Position numbers and translations under genes: made by a program
Assembly: GCA_016721195.1 (NCBI GenBank)
Contig: JADKIO010000006.1
Coordinates: 124,001 to 188,000 of the forward strand
Source of the DNA: Candidatus Geothrix skivensis
GTDB lineage: Bacteria; Acidobacteriota; Holophagae; Holophagales; Holophagaceae
Length of the DNA stretch: 64,000 nt
Direction of reading: 5' to 3'
Notes under the pieces: generated by a model
Told to the model about the DNA's origin: nothing
What the model saw: the letters and a program-made list of their open reading frames with translations, nothing else
The model's database searches: none
Shown here: in pieces, positions 26,577-35,155 of the stretch
How the letters are laid out: each line of letters begins with the position of its first letter
Position numbering within the stretch: position 1 is the stretch's first letter

Positions 26577-27368
26577 TCAGCGCCGCTCACCCCAGGGGCT
26601 GGGATCCCCCAGGCCCCAGCGCGCCTCGTACCACACCTTCTCCAGGCAAAGTCCTTGGGGAGGTGCGGTCATCCCGGCCTTGCGGCGATCATTGGAACTC
26701 AGCACGCCCTCGAGGCTCTCTGCTGAGCGACGCCCACGACCCACCTCCACGAGGGTGCCGGCCATGATGCGCACCTGGTGCATGAGGAAGCTGGTCCCAT
26801 CAAAAATCAGGTCGAGTCCGCCCTCCACCGGAAGGAGGTGGATCCCGTGGATGGTGCGCACGGGGGACTTGGCCACGCAGTCGGCGCAGCGAAAGCTGGA
26901 GAAGTCGTGGGTCCCCAGCAGTGGTGCCAGTGCCGTTTTCATGGCCTCGAGATCCAGGGACAGGGCCTGGTGGATATGCCAACGGAAGGCCGAGAGCAGG
27001 GGATCCGCTGCGGCACCAAGGCCCAGCCGGTACACGTATCGCTTGGCCAGGGCATGCTGACGGGGGAAGAAGCCCTCTGGCGCAGGCCGGACGGCCATCA
27101 CACGGATGTCCATGGGAAGGTGCGCATTCAAGGCCGAGAGCAGACGGTAGGGTTCCCAGGAGCGGGAGGCCTGGATGAGCACACCCTGGGCCCGGGCATG
27201 CACGCCAGCGTCCGTTCGGCCCGTGCCTTGGGGCATGGGCGCCCCGGAATCGAAGGCTCGCAGGGCAGTCCACAGGTCCCCCTGGCCGCTCCGAAGAGAG
27301 GTTTGGATTTGCCAGCCGTGAAAGCCGGCCCCCGCATAGGCCACCGTCAAGAAAAAAGGATGGGACAT
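26577..27368 (-). CDS. truA: tRNA pseudouridine synthase A
   Basis: 263 aa from ATG 27368. It makes pseudouridine at positions 38-40 of the tRNA anticodon arm. The catalytic Asp lies in GTGRTDAGVHARAQ (about residue 52); other signatures are AYAGAGFHGWQ, FPRQHALAKRYVYR, FRCADCVAKSPVRTI and FLMHQVRIMAGTLVEVG. Slightly longer than the minimal family size, with a normal domain layout. Divergent from hup across 350 bases. Confidence 0.94.
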   Translation of the reverse strand: MSHPFFLTVAYAGAGFHGWQIQTSLRSGQGDLWTALRAFDSGAPMPQGTGRTDAGVHARAQGVLIQASRSWEPYRLLSALNAHLPMDIRVMAVRPAPEGFFPRQHALAKRYVYRLGLGAAADPLLSAFRWHIHQALSLDLEAMKTALAPLLGTHDFSSFRCADCVAKSPVRTIHGIHLLPVEGGLDLIFDGTSFLMHQVRIMAGTLVEVGRGRRSAESLEGVLSSNDRRKAGMTAPPQGLCLEKVWYEARWGLGDPSPWGERR

Positions 27369-27718
27369 GGCTCCATGATAGGCCTGGAGCGATTCGAATG
27401 GTGCCGGGCTGTCCCGGTCACCCGTTCTACGGGGATCTACGCAATCCATGAGACTTAGAGGTGAGTGTTTCCGGCACTTCCGTTGTTCCATGCCCACGCA
27501 GAGTGCCCAGTAGCGCTACTCCCCGATTTTTTTATGAAGAAAATCCTTGACCTGACTGCGTCTGCGGCGTAGCTTCTTGGCAGTTTAGGAAATAGAGGAT
27601 TCATGGGCCTTTCAGTGTCTGTGATGATGAAAAATCAAGCAAAATCGGTCGTCTCCTTCTGGAGGCGTTTCCGTTTCTTCCAACCCGGGGAAACAGTTCC
27701 CCAATTTCGGAGGTTTTC
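27369..27718. promoter_or_regulatory. truA-hup divergent spacer with a weak candidate hup promoter
   Basis: 350 bases without a convincing gene. TTGACC (27547-27552) and TAGCTT (27570-27575), 17 bases apart, are a possible sigma-70-type promoter for hup, but the -10 matches consensus at only three positions. A 12-base palindrome, AGTAGCGCTACT, lies just upstream of a T7 run near 27530. The 140-base A/T-richer hup leader ends in TTCGGAGG before the start. I see no recognisable RNA gene. Confidence 0.3.
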
Positions 27719-28015
27719 ATGAACAAGGCTGAACTGGTCAGCGCCGTCGCCGACAAGGCCGGCATCACCAAGGCCCAGGCTGCTGCCGCCCTGGATCAGG
27801 TCCTCAATGGCATTGCTGCCGCCCTGCGCTCTGGAGACAAGGTTACCCTGGTGGGCTTCGGCACCTTCTCCGTCGCCAGCCGCGGTGCCCGCACCGGTCG
27901 CAACCCCCGCGACAACAAGCCCATCAAGATTGCTGCCAAGAAGGTTGCCAAATTCAAGCCCGGCAAGAAGCTCGCCGACGAAGTCAACGGCAAGGGCGGC
28001 AAGAAGCGCAAGTAG
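27719..28015 (+). CDS. hup: HU family DNA-binding protein
   Basis: 98 aa, with GGAGG 6 nt before ATG. A nucleoid protein that bends DNA as a dimer. The N-terminal helices (NKAELVSAVADKAGITKAQ), the GFGTFSV turn and the DNA-wrapping arm (RTGRNPRDNKPIKIAAKKVAKF) are all present, with a short Lys-rich tail (GKGGKKRK). It has its own terminator at 28053-28087, so it is probably a separate, highly expressed unit. Confidence 0.95.
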   Translation: MNKAELVSAVADKAGITKAQAAAALDQVLNGIAAALRSGDKVTLVGFGTFSVASRGARTGRNPRDNKPIKIAAKKVAKFKPGKKLADEVNGKGGKKRK

Positions 28016-28052
28016 AATCAACCTGGCCGGTCTTTCACCGGATTCGAAGTTC

Positions 28053-28087
28053 AGCGGGGCCTGTCAAGACGGGCCCCGCTTTTTTTC
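28053..28087 (+). terminator. Rho-independent terminator of hup
   Basis: A perfect 9-bp stem (AGCGGGGCC at 28053-28061 with GGCCCCGCT at 28072-28080), a 10-base loop and seven T residues follow the hup stop by 37 bases. Confidence 0.92.
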
Positions 28088-28278
28088 TGAACTCTTTTTT
28101 TAGCAGTTAAGGTCAGATCGACCCTCAAAACCCAAGAGGATGGCTATCAGGGGCTCTCCGATGCGTTATGACCGGGAAACCCCCACTGGGTTGGAAAAGG
28201 GCCCTGGGGTTTGGCGATGTTCCGCTATTCAGGCTCTCCATCCTTGCTTCCGATGAAGGGGCATCCGACGAGGTCCCC

Positions 28279-28926
28279 ATGTCCGACGAAGAAGCTGGCC
28301 CCAAGAAGAGCCCCCTGAAGCTGATCATCCTCATCGTGGCAGCCCTCGCGGTCCTAGGGGGTGGCGGGTTAGGCACCATGCTCTTCATCAAAAAACGGGC
28401 GACCGCCAAGGCCATCGCCGCAGAGAAAGCAAAAGCCCAGGAGGCTCAAGGCCAGGAAGGCGCTGGCGCAGAGGCTGTGCCCCATGGAGATGAGGACTCT
28501 GAGGACTGCGGAGACACCGGCGACAAAAAGGAAGGCGGCGGTCGTGGTGCCGGGGAGGCTGCCCCGGTCATGGTGATGACCCGCACGGTGAACCTGACGG
28601 GTCCCCGGCGCAATGCCTTCCTCCGCTGTGAGTTGAACATCCTCTTCTGCGATGCCGACCTGGGCAAGCTGGTATCCGGTGAAAAGCCCTCACCGGAAAA
28701 GAGCCTCATCCAGTCCATCGTGCTGGGGGTGCTGGCCGGCAAGAGCGTCGAGGAAGCCTCGGATGCCGAGTCTCGCGAGGCCCTGCGGAAGGAAATGAAG
28801 GAAAAGCTGAACGAGCAGTTCAAGCCCCACCCCCCCAAACCAGGGGAGAAAGAGGATCCCAAGCACAAGAAGCCCAAGCGGCCCATCAAGAGCGTGCTCA
28901 TCGTGGATTGGGCCATTCAGCAATGA
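28279..28926 (+). CDS. fliL: Flagellar basal-body protein FliL
   Basis: 215 aa from ATG 28279 (GAGG upstream). A short charged N-terminus, one membrane helix at about 14-36 (KLIILIVAALAVLGGGGLG), a Lys/Ala then acidic Gly-rich linker (about 40-85), and a periplasmic FliL domain (RTVNLTGPRRNAFLRCELN, EKSLIQSIVLGVLAGKS, VDWAIQQ at the end). FliL surrounds the stator units and supports motor torque. The long linker and the mid-domain insert rich in Pro and Lys (HPPKPGEKEDPKHKKPKR) are unusual. Next to fliN but with no fliM between. Confidence 0.8.
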   Translation: MSDEEAGPKKSPLKLIILIVAALAVLGGGGLGTMLFIKKRATAKAIAAEKAKAQEAQGQEGAGAEAVPHGDEDSEDCGDTGDKKEGGGRGAGEAAPVMVMTRTVNLTGPRRNAFLRCELNILFCDADLGKLVSGEKPSPEKSLIQSIVLGVLAGKSVEEASDAESREALRKEMKEKLNEQFKPHPPKPGEKEDPKHKKPKRPIKSVLIVDWAIQQ

Positions 28927-29001
28927 TTTAAGGGCTCATGGCATGGCCGTTGCCTTGCTTGGAGCCAGGGTCCATGCTTTGACAGGACCAGCAGGAGACA
29001 C

Positions 29002-29307
29002 ATGGTGAAGCGGGGGGATCGGATCGAGGGGGATCGCGTGCTCAGCTTTGAGCAAGTGGTAGCCGAGCTCATGCCCTTCATCGACACTCCCCTGCGGCTG
29101 GAAATCCAGCTGGGCCAGGCCCGCCTGACCATCCGCGACCTGCTGGACCTGGAATCTGGTTCGCTGGTGGAGCTCAAAAAGAGCGCCGGAGAGCCCATGG
29201 ATGTGCTCTGTAAGGACCGGGTGCTCATTCGCGGTGAAGTGACGGTATTGGAAGACACGCTGGGCCTGCGGGTCACCGAGATCGTCGACTCCGATCGCCG
29301 GGTGTAG
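29002..29307 (+). CDS. fliN: Flagellar motor switch protein FliN
   Basis: 101 aa; a single SpoA/FliN domain. LMPFIDTPLRLEIQLGQARL, TIRDLLDLESGSLVELKK, GEPMDVL and VLIRGEVTVLEDTLGLRVTEI match the C-ring protein closely. It forms the lower C-ring and binds CheY-P and the export ATPase. It starts 75 bases after fliL. A type III secretion C-ring homologue is possible in principle, but neighbour fliL favours the flagellum. Confidence 0.88.
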   Translation: MVKRGDRIEGDRVLSFEQVVAELMPFIDTPLRLEIQLGQARLTIRDLLDLESGSLVELKKSAGEPMDVLCKDRVLIRGEVTVLEDTLGLRVTEIVDSDRRV

Positions 29308-29469
29308 TGTTTTCCGGGGGTTCCGCGCTACGCGCCTCCAGTTGACACTCGCTGCGTGTGCTCCCGCTCGCAAACTCGCGGACCTGGGGCTTCCTTCCGG
29401 GCCCCCCGCGCTCAGTTAGGCACAGCTGGCCTTCACTGGATCCTCTCCTATGGCATCCTGGGAGTTCCG

Positions 29470-30303
29470 ATGGATGCCACTGGACCCACTGCCCCGCCGC
29501 TCGCCCTCTGCCTGGGCGGCCTGGATCCGTCCGGCGGTGCTGGGATCTTGCGGGATGCCCTGGCCCTGGCGGAACTGGGCTGTCAGCCCATGGCCGTAGG
29601 CCTAGCCGAAACCCTGCAGAATGGTCTGGCTTGCACGCGCATCGAACGCCCCGCTGTGGACCCCGTCGATTGCATTGAGAGCCTGGCACCCCACCTCACG
29701 GGCCGTTGGGGCGTGAAGCTCAGCCTCTGCGCCCTGGAGGGGAACAATTTTCGTCGCCTCTGTGCCACCCTTCAGCACCTGGCACCACCCCTGCGCATCT
29801 GGGACCCCATCCTGGCGCCCAGCGTTGGCATTGGCCTGCACAGTGGTGGGGACCTCCGCCGCATGGCCGCAGAACTCCTGCCCATGGGCGGTTGGGTGGT
29901 GAGCCCCAACCGCGGCGAGGCCGCTGCATTCGCCCAGATGCCCCCGGAGGCCATTCTCAGTGCCTCGCCGGACTCTCTGGCATCACCCTGGCTAGAGGCC
30001 GGTGCAGCCGCTGTATGGCTCAAGGGCGGCCACGGAGGGGGAGACGAGGTCCAGGACTTCTGGATCACTCGGGAAGGCACCCAGCCGCTGGAACGGGCCC
30101 CCCGGTTGCCGGGCGAACGCCGAGGGACAGGCTGCCTGCTTTCCGCCACCTGGCTGGGCCTTCGGCTCCTGGGTCAGGGTGAAGTCCAGGCGGCCATTGG
30201 CTCAGCCCGCAGGCTGCGGGATCGTTGGCACCTTGCCTTCAGTCCCGGCGCAGCCGGGCGGCCCATGTTCATGCCACTTCCGGCCCCTCAGGAGGCACCG
30301 TGA
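29470..30303 (+). CDS. thiD: Hydroxymethylpyrimidine/phosphomethylpyrimidine kinase-like protein
   Basis: 277 aa from ATG 29470 (GGGAG upstream). The ribokinase-like fold is shown by GGLDPSGGAGILRDALALAE at the N-terminus, the NRGEAAAF segment, LKGGHGGG and the anion-hole motif RRGTGCLLSA near residue 220. ThiD phosphorylates HMP and HMP-P for thiamin. Compared with enterobacterial ThiD the middle is divergent, so another small alcohol substrate is possible. The stop overlaps the GTG start of the next gene. A short GC-rich palindromic stretch precedes it (29308-29410). Confidence 0.82.
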   Translation: MDATGPTAPPLALCLGGLDPSGGAGILRDALALAELGCQPMAVGLAETLQNGLACTRIERPAVDPVDCIESLAPHLTGRWGVKLSLCALEGNNFRRLCATLQHLAPPLRIWDPILAPSVGIGLHSGGDLRRMAAELLPMGGWVVSPNRGEAAAFAQMPPEAILSASPDSLASPWLEAGAAAVWLKGGHGGGDEVQDFWITREGTQPLERAPRLPGERRGTGCLLSATWLGLRLLGQGEVQAAIGSARRLRDRWHLAFSPGAAGRPMFMPLPAPQEAP

Positions 30304-31487
30304 CCGGAACCGAGGGGCGTGGGTTCCTGCTGCGGTCGGCACCGGATGGGCCATGGGCCGGGTGGGCCGGGTCGAGGTTCCTGGAAGAGGGGCTGGCCTC
30401 GGTCCATGCCGCACCCGGGAGGGCCCTTGCCCGACTCATGAACCTGGTGGCCCTGCTCCCCGGGGGCTTCGGCCTGATCTGGGACCATCCTCCCGCCTGG
30501 ATGCAGGCTCTTCCCGCCGAATCCCGCCAGGGCTGGTGGGAGGCCATCACCGCCATCCCCCGCCTGAGCCTGCACCTCGGTCCGGAGGCCGCCCAGCAGC
30601 TTCCTGGCGGGGCGTTCCGGGCCTGGCTGCACACGCCGGAGATGCCGGAGGGGCCCCTCGGTGAGCACTGGCGCCAAGGCGTGGTCGGCTGGGTGCCCCG
30701 TAGCGGTGCGGCGTGGCACCTTCCGGATCTTGGCGTGGCCACCCCCGGAGATGAAGCCCCCCCCGGCTGGCTCTGGGGTGAAGCCACCCTGGCCCTCAGC
30801 GCCCTTTCGACGGTGGCTTCAGGAGAGGCGCTGATTGCGGCCATGTCCGAAGCCCAGGGTGCGGCGGAGCGGGGCCTGGCCCAACGGATGGCTGCGGCGG
30901 CCTGGGTGGAACTACCCTTTTCCCGCAGGGCCATCGGCTGGCGCCTCTCCCTGGTGGGAGGCACGGAGTATCAGCGGGCCGGGGGCACCTGGCCCGCCGC
31001 CCTTGGCCAGCTACGAGCGCTCAAGGCGCTGCTGCAGGAACGCCTCCGAGCGCCCATTCACCTGGGCGCCTGCGGAAATTTTCAAGTGGCGGCCATTCTT
31101 GGGAGGCAGGCCCTGCGGGAAGGTCACCCGTGGCGGGCCAGCCTCCCCCTCCCGCCGGCTCCGGGCGCCTTCTCCCCAGGATTGGCGGCGGATCCAAGGG
31201 AGGCCGTACCTCTCGAGGCCCGGGCCATGCAGCCCCCCTCCTGGCCCGAAACCCTGGATCATCCCCCGGTGGCCCTGTTGAGGGTGCCGGCCATCCCTCC
31301 CGAAGCGGGCGCCCGAACGCTCCTGGGCCAGATTGCGCCACCCCCTGCCCTGCGCTGGCTGCCACCAGAGTTGCCCCCTCCAGGGCCCTTTGATCCGGAC
31401 CGTCCCTGGGCGCCCGCAAACGCCTTCCCCTTTCCGGCGGATCCAGGCAATGGGGTGCAGCGGGGCCTCTTCGAGGATCTCGGCTGA
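30300..31487 (+). CDS. Hypothetical protein coupled to thiD
   Basis: 395 aa from GTG 30300, which overlaps the thiD stop (GTGA). I do not recognise the family. It is rich in Ala, Pro, Gly and Trp, has no signal peptide or membrane helix, and shows a helical middle (LRALKALLQERLRAPIH, AEGERGLAQRMAAA-like region near 185-215). The C-terminal third is Pro-rich (PPPALRWLPPELPPPGPF) and probably poorly folded. Base composition and third-position GC match its neighbours, so it reads as a real gene. Context suggests it works with the kinase or shares its transcript only. Confidence 0.55.
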   Translation: MTGTEGRGFLLRSAPDGPWAGWAGSRFLEEGLASVHAAPGRALARLMNLVALLPGGFGLIWDHPPAWMQALPAESRQGWWEAITAIPRLSLHLGPEAAQQLPGGAFRAWLHTPEMPEGPLGEHWRQGVVGWVPRSGAAWHLPDLGVATPGDEAPPGWLWGEATLALSALSTVASGEALIAAMSEAQGAAERGLAQRMAAAAWVELPFSRRAIGWRLSLVGGTEYQRAGGTWPAALGQLRALKALLQERLRAPIHLGACGNFQVAAILGRQALREGHPWRASLPLPPAPGAFSPGLAADPREAVPLEARAMQPPSWPETLDHPPVALLRVPAIPPEAGARTLLGQIAPPPALRWLPPELPPPGPFDPDRPWAPANAFPFPADPGNGVQRGLFEDLG

Positions 31488-31508
31488 TACGCTGTGACGG
31501 GAGCCGCC

Positions 31509-32498
31509 ATGTCCGCCGAACACGCCGAACAGAAGTACCGCATACGGATCGCCCTGCTTTCGATCGTCGCGGGGATCTGTGTCCTGGGGCTCAAGTACGT
31601 GGCCTTCGTGCTGTCCGGCTCGGTGGCCCTGAAGTCTGATGCCATCGAAAGCATCGTGAACGTGGTGGCGGCCGTCTTCGCCCTCGGGGCGGTGATCTTC
31701 GCCGGCCGACCCGCCGACAAGGAACACCCCTACGGCCACGGCAAGATCGAGCATTTCAGCGCCGCCTTCGAGGGCGGTCTCATCTCCCTGGCCGCGGTAT
31801 TCATCGTTCTGGAAGCCGCCAAGGGGCTGATCTACGGCGTCGAGCTGAAGGACCTGGGCCGAGGCCTGCTCGTGAACCTGCTGGCTGGCGGCCTGAACGG
31901 CCTGCTGGGCTGGTTCCTGCTCACCCAGGGCCGAAAGACCCGCTCCAAGGCCCTGGAGGCCGATGGCCACCACATCCTTTCCGACTTCTGGACCACCGTG
32001 GGCATCGCCTCGGGTCTGCTGGCCGTGAAGCTCACGAACATCTCCTGGCTGGACCCCGCCATGGCCCTGGTGGTCGGTCTGCTGCTTGCCCGCACGGGCT
32101 TCCGCCTGGTCAAGGAATCCTCCCAGGCCCTGCTGGACATGGAGGATCCCGAGGTGCTGAGTAAGGTGCTGGCGGCCATGAACAAGGTCCGACCCTGGGA
32201 CATCATCGCCCTCCATGAACTGCGCACCTTCCGCAGCGGCCGCTACACCCACGTGGACGTCCACATGGTCGTGCCCGAGTACTACCCGGTGCGGCAGGCC
32301 CACGACCTCTGCGAGGACTTCGGCAGGCGGGCCCTAGCAGATGGCAACATCGAAGGCGAGGTGCATACCCACGTCGATCCCTGCGGGCGACTCTACTGCG
32401 ATCGCTGCCCCGCAGAGTGCTGCACCATCCGCCGGGCTCCCAAGACTGCCCCGACGGCCTACATCCTCGAAGAGGCCATTGCCGAAGGGCCGGCCTGA
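31509..32498 (+). CDS. Cation diffusion facilitator family metal exporter with C-terminal Cys cluster
   Basis: 329 aa from ATG 31509 (GGGAG upstream). Six membrane helices; the metal site is formed by SDAIES in helix 2 and HHILSD in helix 5, and the family motif HPYGHGKIEHFSA follows helix 2. The cytoplasmic domain (about 205-290) has HELRTFRSGRYTHVDVHMVVP and HTHVDP. After that the protein ends in CGRLYCDRCPAECC, five further Cys beyond the usual fold. CDF proteins export Zn2+, Fe2+, Co2+ or Mn2+ by proton exchange. The added Cys suggest a thiol-metal sensing or capture site; that is inference. Confidence 0.9.
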   Translation: MSAEHAEQKYRIRIALLSIVAGICVLGLKYVAFVLSGSVALKSDAIESIVNVVAAVFALGAVIFAGRPADKEHPYGHGKIEHFSAAFEGGLISLAAVFIVLEAAKGLIYGVELKDLGRGLLVNLLAGGLNGLLGWFLLTQGRKTRSKALEADGHHILSDFWTTVGIASGLLAVKLTNISWLDPAMALVVGLLLARTGFRLVKESSQALLDMEDPEVLSKVLAAMNKVRPWDIIALHELRTFRSGRYTHVDVHMVVPEYYPVRQAHDLCEDFGRRALADGNIEGEVHTHVDPCGRLYCDRCPAECCTIRRAPKTAPTAYILEEAIAEGPA

Positions 32499-32539
32499 AG
32501 CCGCTACACTCTTCAACCACCCTTCCCCACGAGGCCTCC

Positions 32540-34012
32540 ATGTCCGAGCCGCAGGTCATCGCCAAAGGCGCATCCGAGCTGGTCCTCCTGCCCCGAATGG
32601 CCAACCGCCATGGGCTGGTGGCCGGCGCCACCGGCACGGGCAAGACCGTGACTCTCCGCACCCTGGCCGAGCGCTTTTCCGCCATCGGCGTGCCCGTCTT
32701 CATGGCCGATGTGAAGGGCGACCTGCCGGGCCTCTGCAAGCCCGGGGGGGACAATCCCAGGGTGGCTGAGCGGATCGAGCAGCTGAAGCTCGAAGGCTTC
32801 GAGTACATGGGCTTCCCAGTGACCTTCTGGGATCTCTACGGCCAGCAGGGCCATCCCGTGCGCACCACCGTCAGCGACATGGGGCCCCTGCTCTTTTCCC
32901 GCCTGCTGAACCTGAACGATACCCAGGGCGGCGTGCTGAACATGGTGTTCAAGATCGCGGATGACAACGGCCTGCTGCTGCTGGACCTCAAGGATCTGCG
33001 CTCCATGCTGCAGTTCGTGGGCGACCACGCCTCCGAATTCAAGACCCAATACGGCAATGTCTCCGCCGCCAGCATCGGCGCCATCCAGCGCGGCCTCCTG
33101 GAGCTGGAGAGCCAGGGCGCCGAAGCCTTCTTCGGCGAGCCTGCCCTCGACCTCGACGACCTCATGCAGACCGATGCCAAGGGCCGCGGCATGATCAACA
33201 TCCTGGCGGCAGACAAGCTCATCAACGCGCCCAAGCTCTATGCCACCTTCCTGCTCTGGCTGCTTTCGGAGCTTTTCGAACGGCTGCCGGAGGTGGGTGA
33301 TCCGGAAAAGCCGAAGCTGGCCTTCTTCTTCGATGAAGCCCACCTGCTGTTCAACGACGCGCCGGACGCCCTCCTGGACAAGATCGAGCAGGTGGTGCGA
33401 CTGGTCCGATCCAAAGGGGTCGGTGTCTATTTCGTGAGCCAGAATCCTCTGGATATCCCCGAGAAGGTACTGGGTCAGTTGGGGAACCGCGTGCAGCACG
33501 CCCTCCGCGCCTTCACGCCCCGCGACCAGAAGGCGGTGCGCGCCGCGGCCGAAACCTTCCGCGCCAATCCCGAGCTCGATGTGGCCACAGTCATCACGGA
33601 ACTGGCGGTGGGCGAGGCGCTGGTTTCCTTCCTGGACGACAAGGGCCGCCCGGGCATCGTGGACCGTGCCTTCATCTGCCCCCCCGCCAGCCAGCTTTCT
33701 CCCATCACCCCCGAGGAGCGGCAGCAGGTCATCAAGTCCTCGCTGCTCGCCGGCCACTACGAGCAGGCGGTGGATCGCGAAAGCGCCTTCGAGAAGCTGA
33801 AGGGGCGGGCCGATGAGGCCATGCAGCAGGAGGCCGCCCAGGCTCAGGCCAAAGAGGAGGCCAAGGCTGCCAAGGAACCCTCGCGCCGTTCCGACAGCAT
33901 GATTGAAGCCTTCGGGAAGAGTGTCATCCGGGCCGCCGGCAGTTCCATCGGCCGTCAGATCATCCGGGGCGTCATGGGCTCCATCTTCGGCGGCGGCGGC
34001 AAGCGCCGCTAA
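32540..34012 (+). CDS. HerA-like / DUF853 ATPase
   Basis: 490 aa from ATG 32540 (GAGG upstream). A FtsK/HerA-type P-loop ATPase: Walker A GATGTGKTVTLR near residue 30, MADVKGDLPGL, Walker B LAFFFDEAHLLF (about 265), the sensor phrase YFVSQNPLDIPEKVLGQLGNR, and an arginine-rich QRGLLELE region. The C-terminus (about 420-490) is a charged coiled coil followed by an amphipathic and Gly-rich end (IIRGVMGSIFGGGG). Members of DUF853 are common in proteobacteria but have no firm role; DNA translocation is inferred from fold. No NurA nuclease gene is adjacent. Confidence 0.85.
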   Translation: MSEPQVIAKGASELVLLPRMANRHGLVAGATGTGKTVTLRTLAERFSAIGVPVFMADVKGDLPGLCKPGGDNPRVAERIEQLKLEGFEYMGFPVTFWDLYGQQGHPVRTTVSDMGPLLFSRLLNLNDTQGGVLNMVFKIADDNGLLLLDLKDLRSMLQFVGDHASEFKTQYGNVSAASIGAIQRGLLELESQGAEAFFGEPALDLDDLMQTDAKGRGMINILAADKLINAPKLYATFLLWLLSELFERLPEVGDPEKPKLAFFFDEAHLLFNDAPDALLDKIEQVVRLVRSKGVGVYFVSQNPLDIPEKVLGQLGNRVQHALRAFTPRDQKAVRAAAETFRANPELDVATVITELAVGEALVSFLDDKGRPGIVDRAFICPPASQLSPITPEERQQVIKSSLLAGHYEQAVDRESAFEKLKGRADEAMQQEAAQAQAKEEAKAAKEPSRRSDSMIEAFGKSVIRAAGSSIGRQIIRGVMGSIFGGGGKRR

Positions 34013-34018
34013 GCCTGG

Positions 34019-34126
34019 GCAAGGCTGGTCGCGGAAGGCACAGACATTCACAGAAAACGCGGAAGGAAAACCTGCAGCTCTTCTGTGCCTTCCGCGCATC
34101 TTCCGCGTTTTTCGCGACCAGCTTGC
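34019..34126. repeat. Intergenic block of three interleaved inverted repeats
   Basis: Between the convergent HerA-like gene and dusB. GCTGGTCGCG (34024-34033) pairs with CGCGACCAGC (34113-34122); GCGGAAGGCACAGA (34031-34044) pairs with 34082-34095; AAAACGCGGAAG (34054-34065) pairs with 34100-34111. The order A-B-C-B'-C'-A' means B and C cross, so not all stems can form at once without a pseudoknot. It could act as a bidirectional transcription stop. Confidence 0.75.
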
Positions 34127-34135
34127 TTTCGCAGA

Positions 34136-35119
34136 TCAAGCCGCGCCCTGGTGCCTCAGCGCATCAATGGCGGCCATGAGGGCCTGGGCATCGCTGGCAG
34201 CATGCAGGTTCTGGCGGAAGCCGTTGCCACCGGGCACCCCCTTGGTGAACCAGGCGCCGATCTTCTTGATCTTGTGCAGGGCCTCCCTGGGTTCCAGCAG
34301 ATCCAGCAGGATCTGGAAGAGCCTCAGCGTGGCGTCGATGCGCATCTCCGTGGTCACTTCGAAGTCCGGCTCCAGGATCTGGCGAAACAGGAATGGATTG
34401 CTGAGGGCCCCGCGACCGATCATCACCGCGGCGCAGCCCGTCTCCGCCACCATCCGGAACGCATCCTCCCGGGCATTCACGTCTCCGTTACCGATGATGG
34501 GATAGGAAGTTCCGGCGTCCACGGCCCGGGTGATGATGTCCCAGTCCGCGTGGCCCTCGTACTGCTGGGCCCGGGTGCGGGGGTGGATGGCCAGCGCCTG
34601 CACGCCTGCCGCCTCGAACATGCGCAGGAAGTCCAGGAACTCGCCGCGGTCCTTCTGTGAGGCGTCCCAGCCGGCTCGCATCTTCACCGTCACCGGCACC
34701 TTCACGGCCTTCACCATTGAAGTGACGCACCGCTCCGCCAGGCGGATGTCCCGGAGCAGCGCCGAGCCAGCGCCCCCCTTGGTGACGTTGCTGGCGGGGC
34801 AGCCCATGTTCAGGTCCACCATGTCCGCCCCGGCGGCCTCACACAGGTGTGCGCCCTCCGCCAGGGCCTCGGGACGCCCCCCGGAGACCTGCATGGAAAG
34901 AGGCTTCTCCCCCGAGGCCGCCATCATCCGCTCTGCCTTCACCGCGTGCCGGATCAGAGCTTCGCTGCTGATCATCTCCGATACCGTGAGGCCCACGCCG
35001 CCGATCTCGCGGATGAACTTCCGGAAGGGTTGGTCGGTGATCTCGTGCAGGGGCGCCATGACCAACCGATTGGGTATCTGGACGTCGCGGATCTGGAAGG
35101 GACTGTGGGGGAAGGTCAA
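34136..35119 (-). CDS. dusB: tRNA-dihydrouridine synthase
   Basis: 327 aa from TTG 35119; no closer ATG gives a full barrel. An FMN-dependent TIM barrel that reduces uridines in the tRNA D loop. Signatures: PLHEITDQPFRKFIRE, the catalytic Cys in LNMGCPASNVTKGGAGSALL (about 100), VKMRAGWD, HPRTRAQQYEGHADW, IIGNGDV and MIGRGALSNPF. The substrate position (DusB versus DusA/C) is by best resemblance only. It is upstream of the interleaved repeat and downstream of rho on the same strand, 162 bases apart. Confidence 0.9.
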   Translation of the reverse strand: MTFPHSPFQIRDVQIPNRLVMAPLHEITDQPFRKFIREIGGVGLTVSEMISSEALIRHAVKAERMMAASGEKPLSMQVSGGRPEALAEGAHLCEAAGADMVDLNMGCPASNVTKGGAGSALLRDIRLAERCVTSMVKAVKVPVTVKMRAGWDASQKDRGEFLDFLRMFEAAGVQALAIHPRTRAQQYEGHADWDIITRAVDAGTSYPIIGNGDVNAREDAFRMVAETGCAAVMIGRGALSNPFLFRQILEPDFEVTTEMRIDATLRLFQILLDLLEPREALHKIKKIGAWFTKGVPGGNGFRQNLHAASDAQALMAAIDALRHQGAA

Positions 35120-35155
35120 GGTTGGTCTCGCTTGCGACCTTACAGTTTAGCCTCT

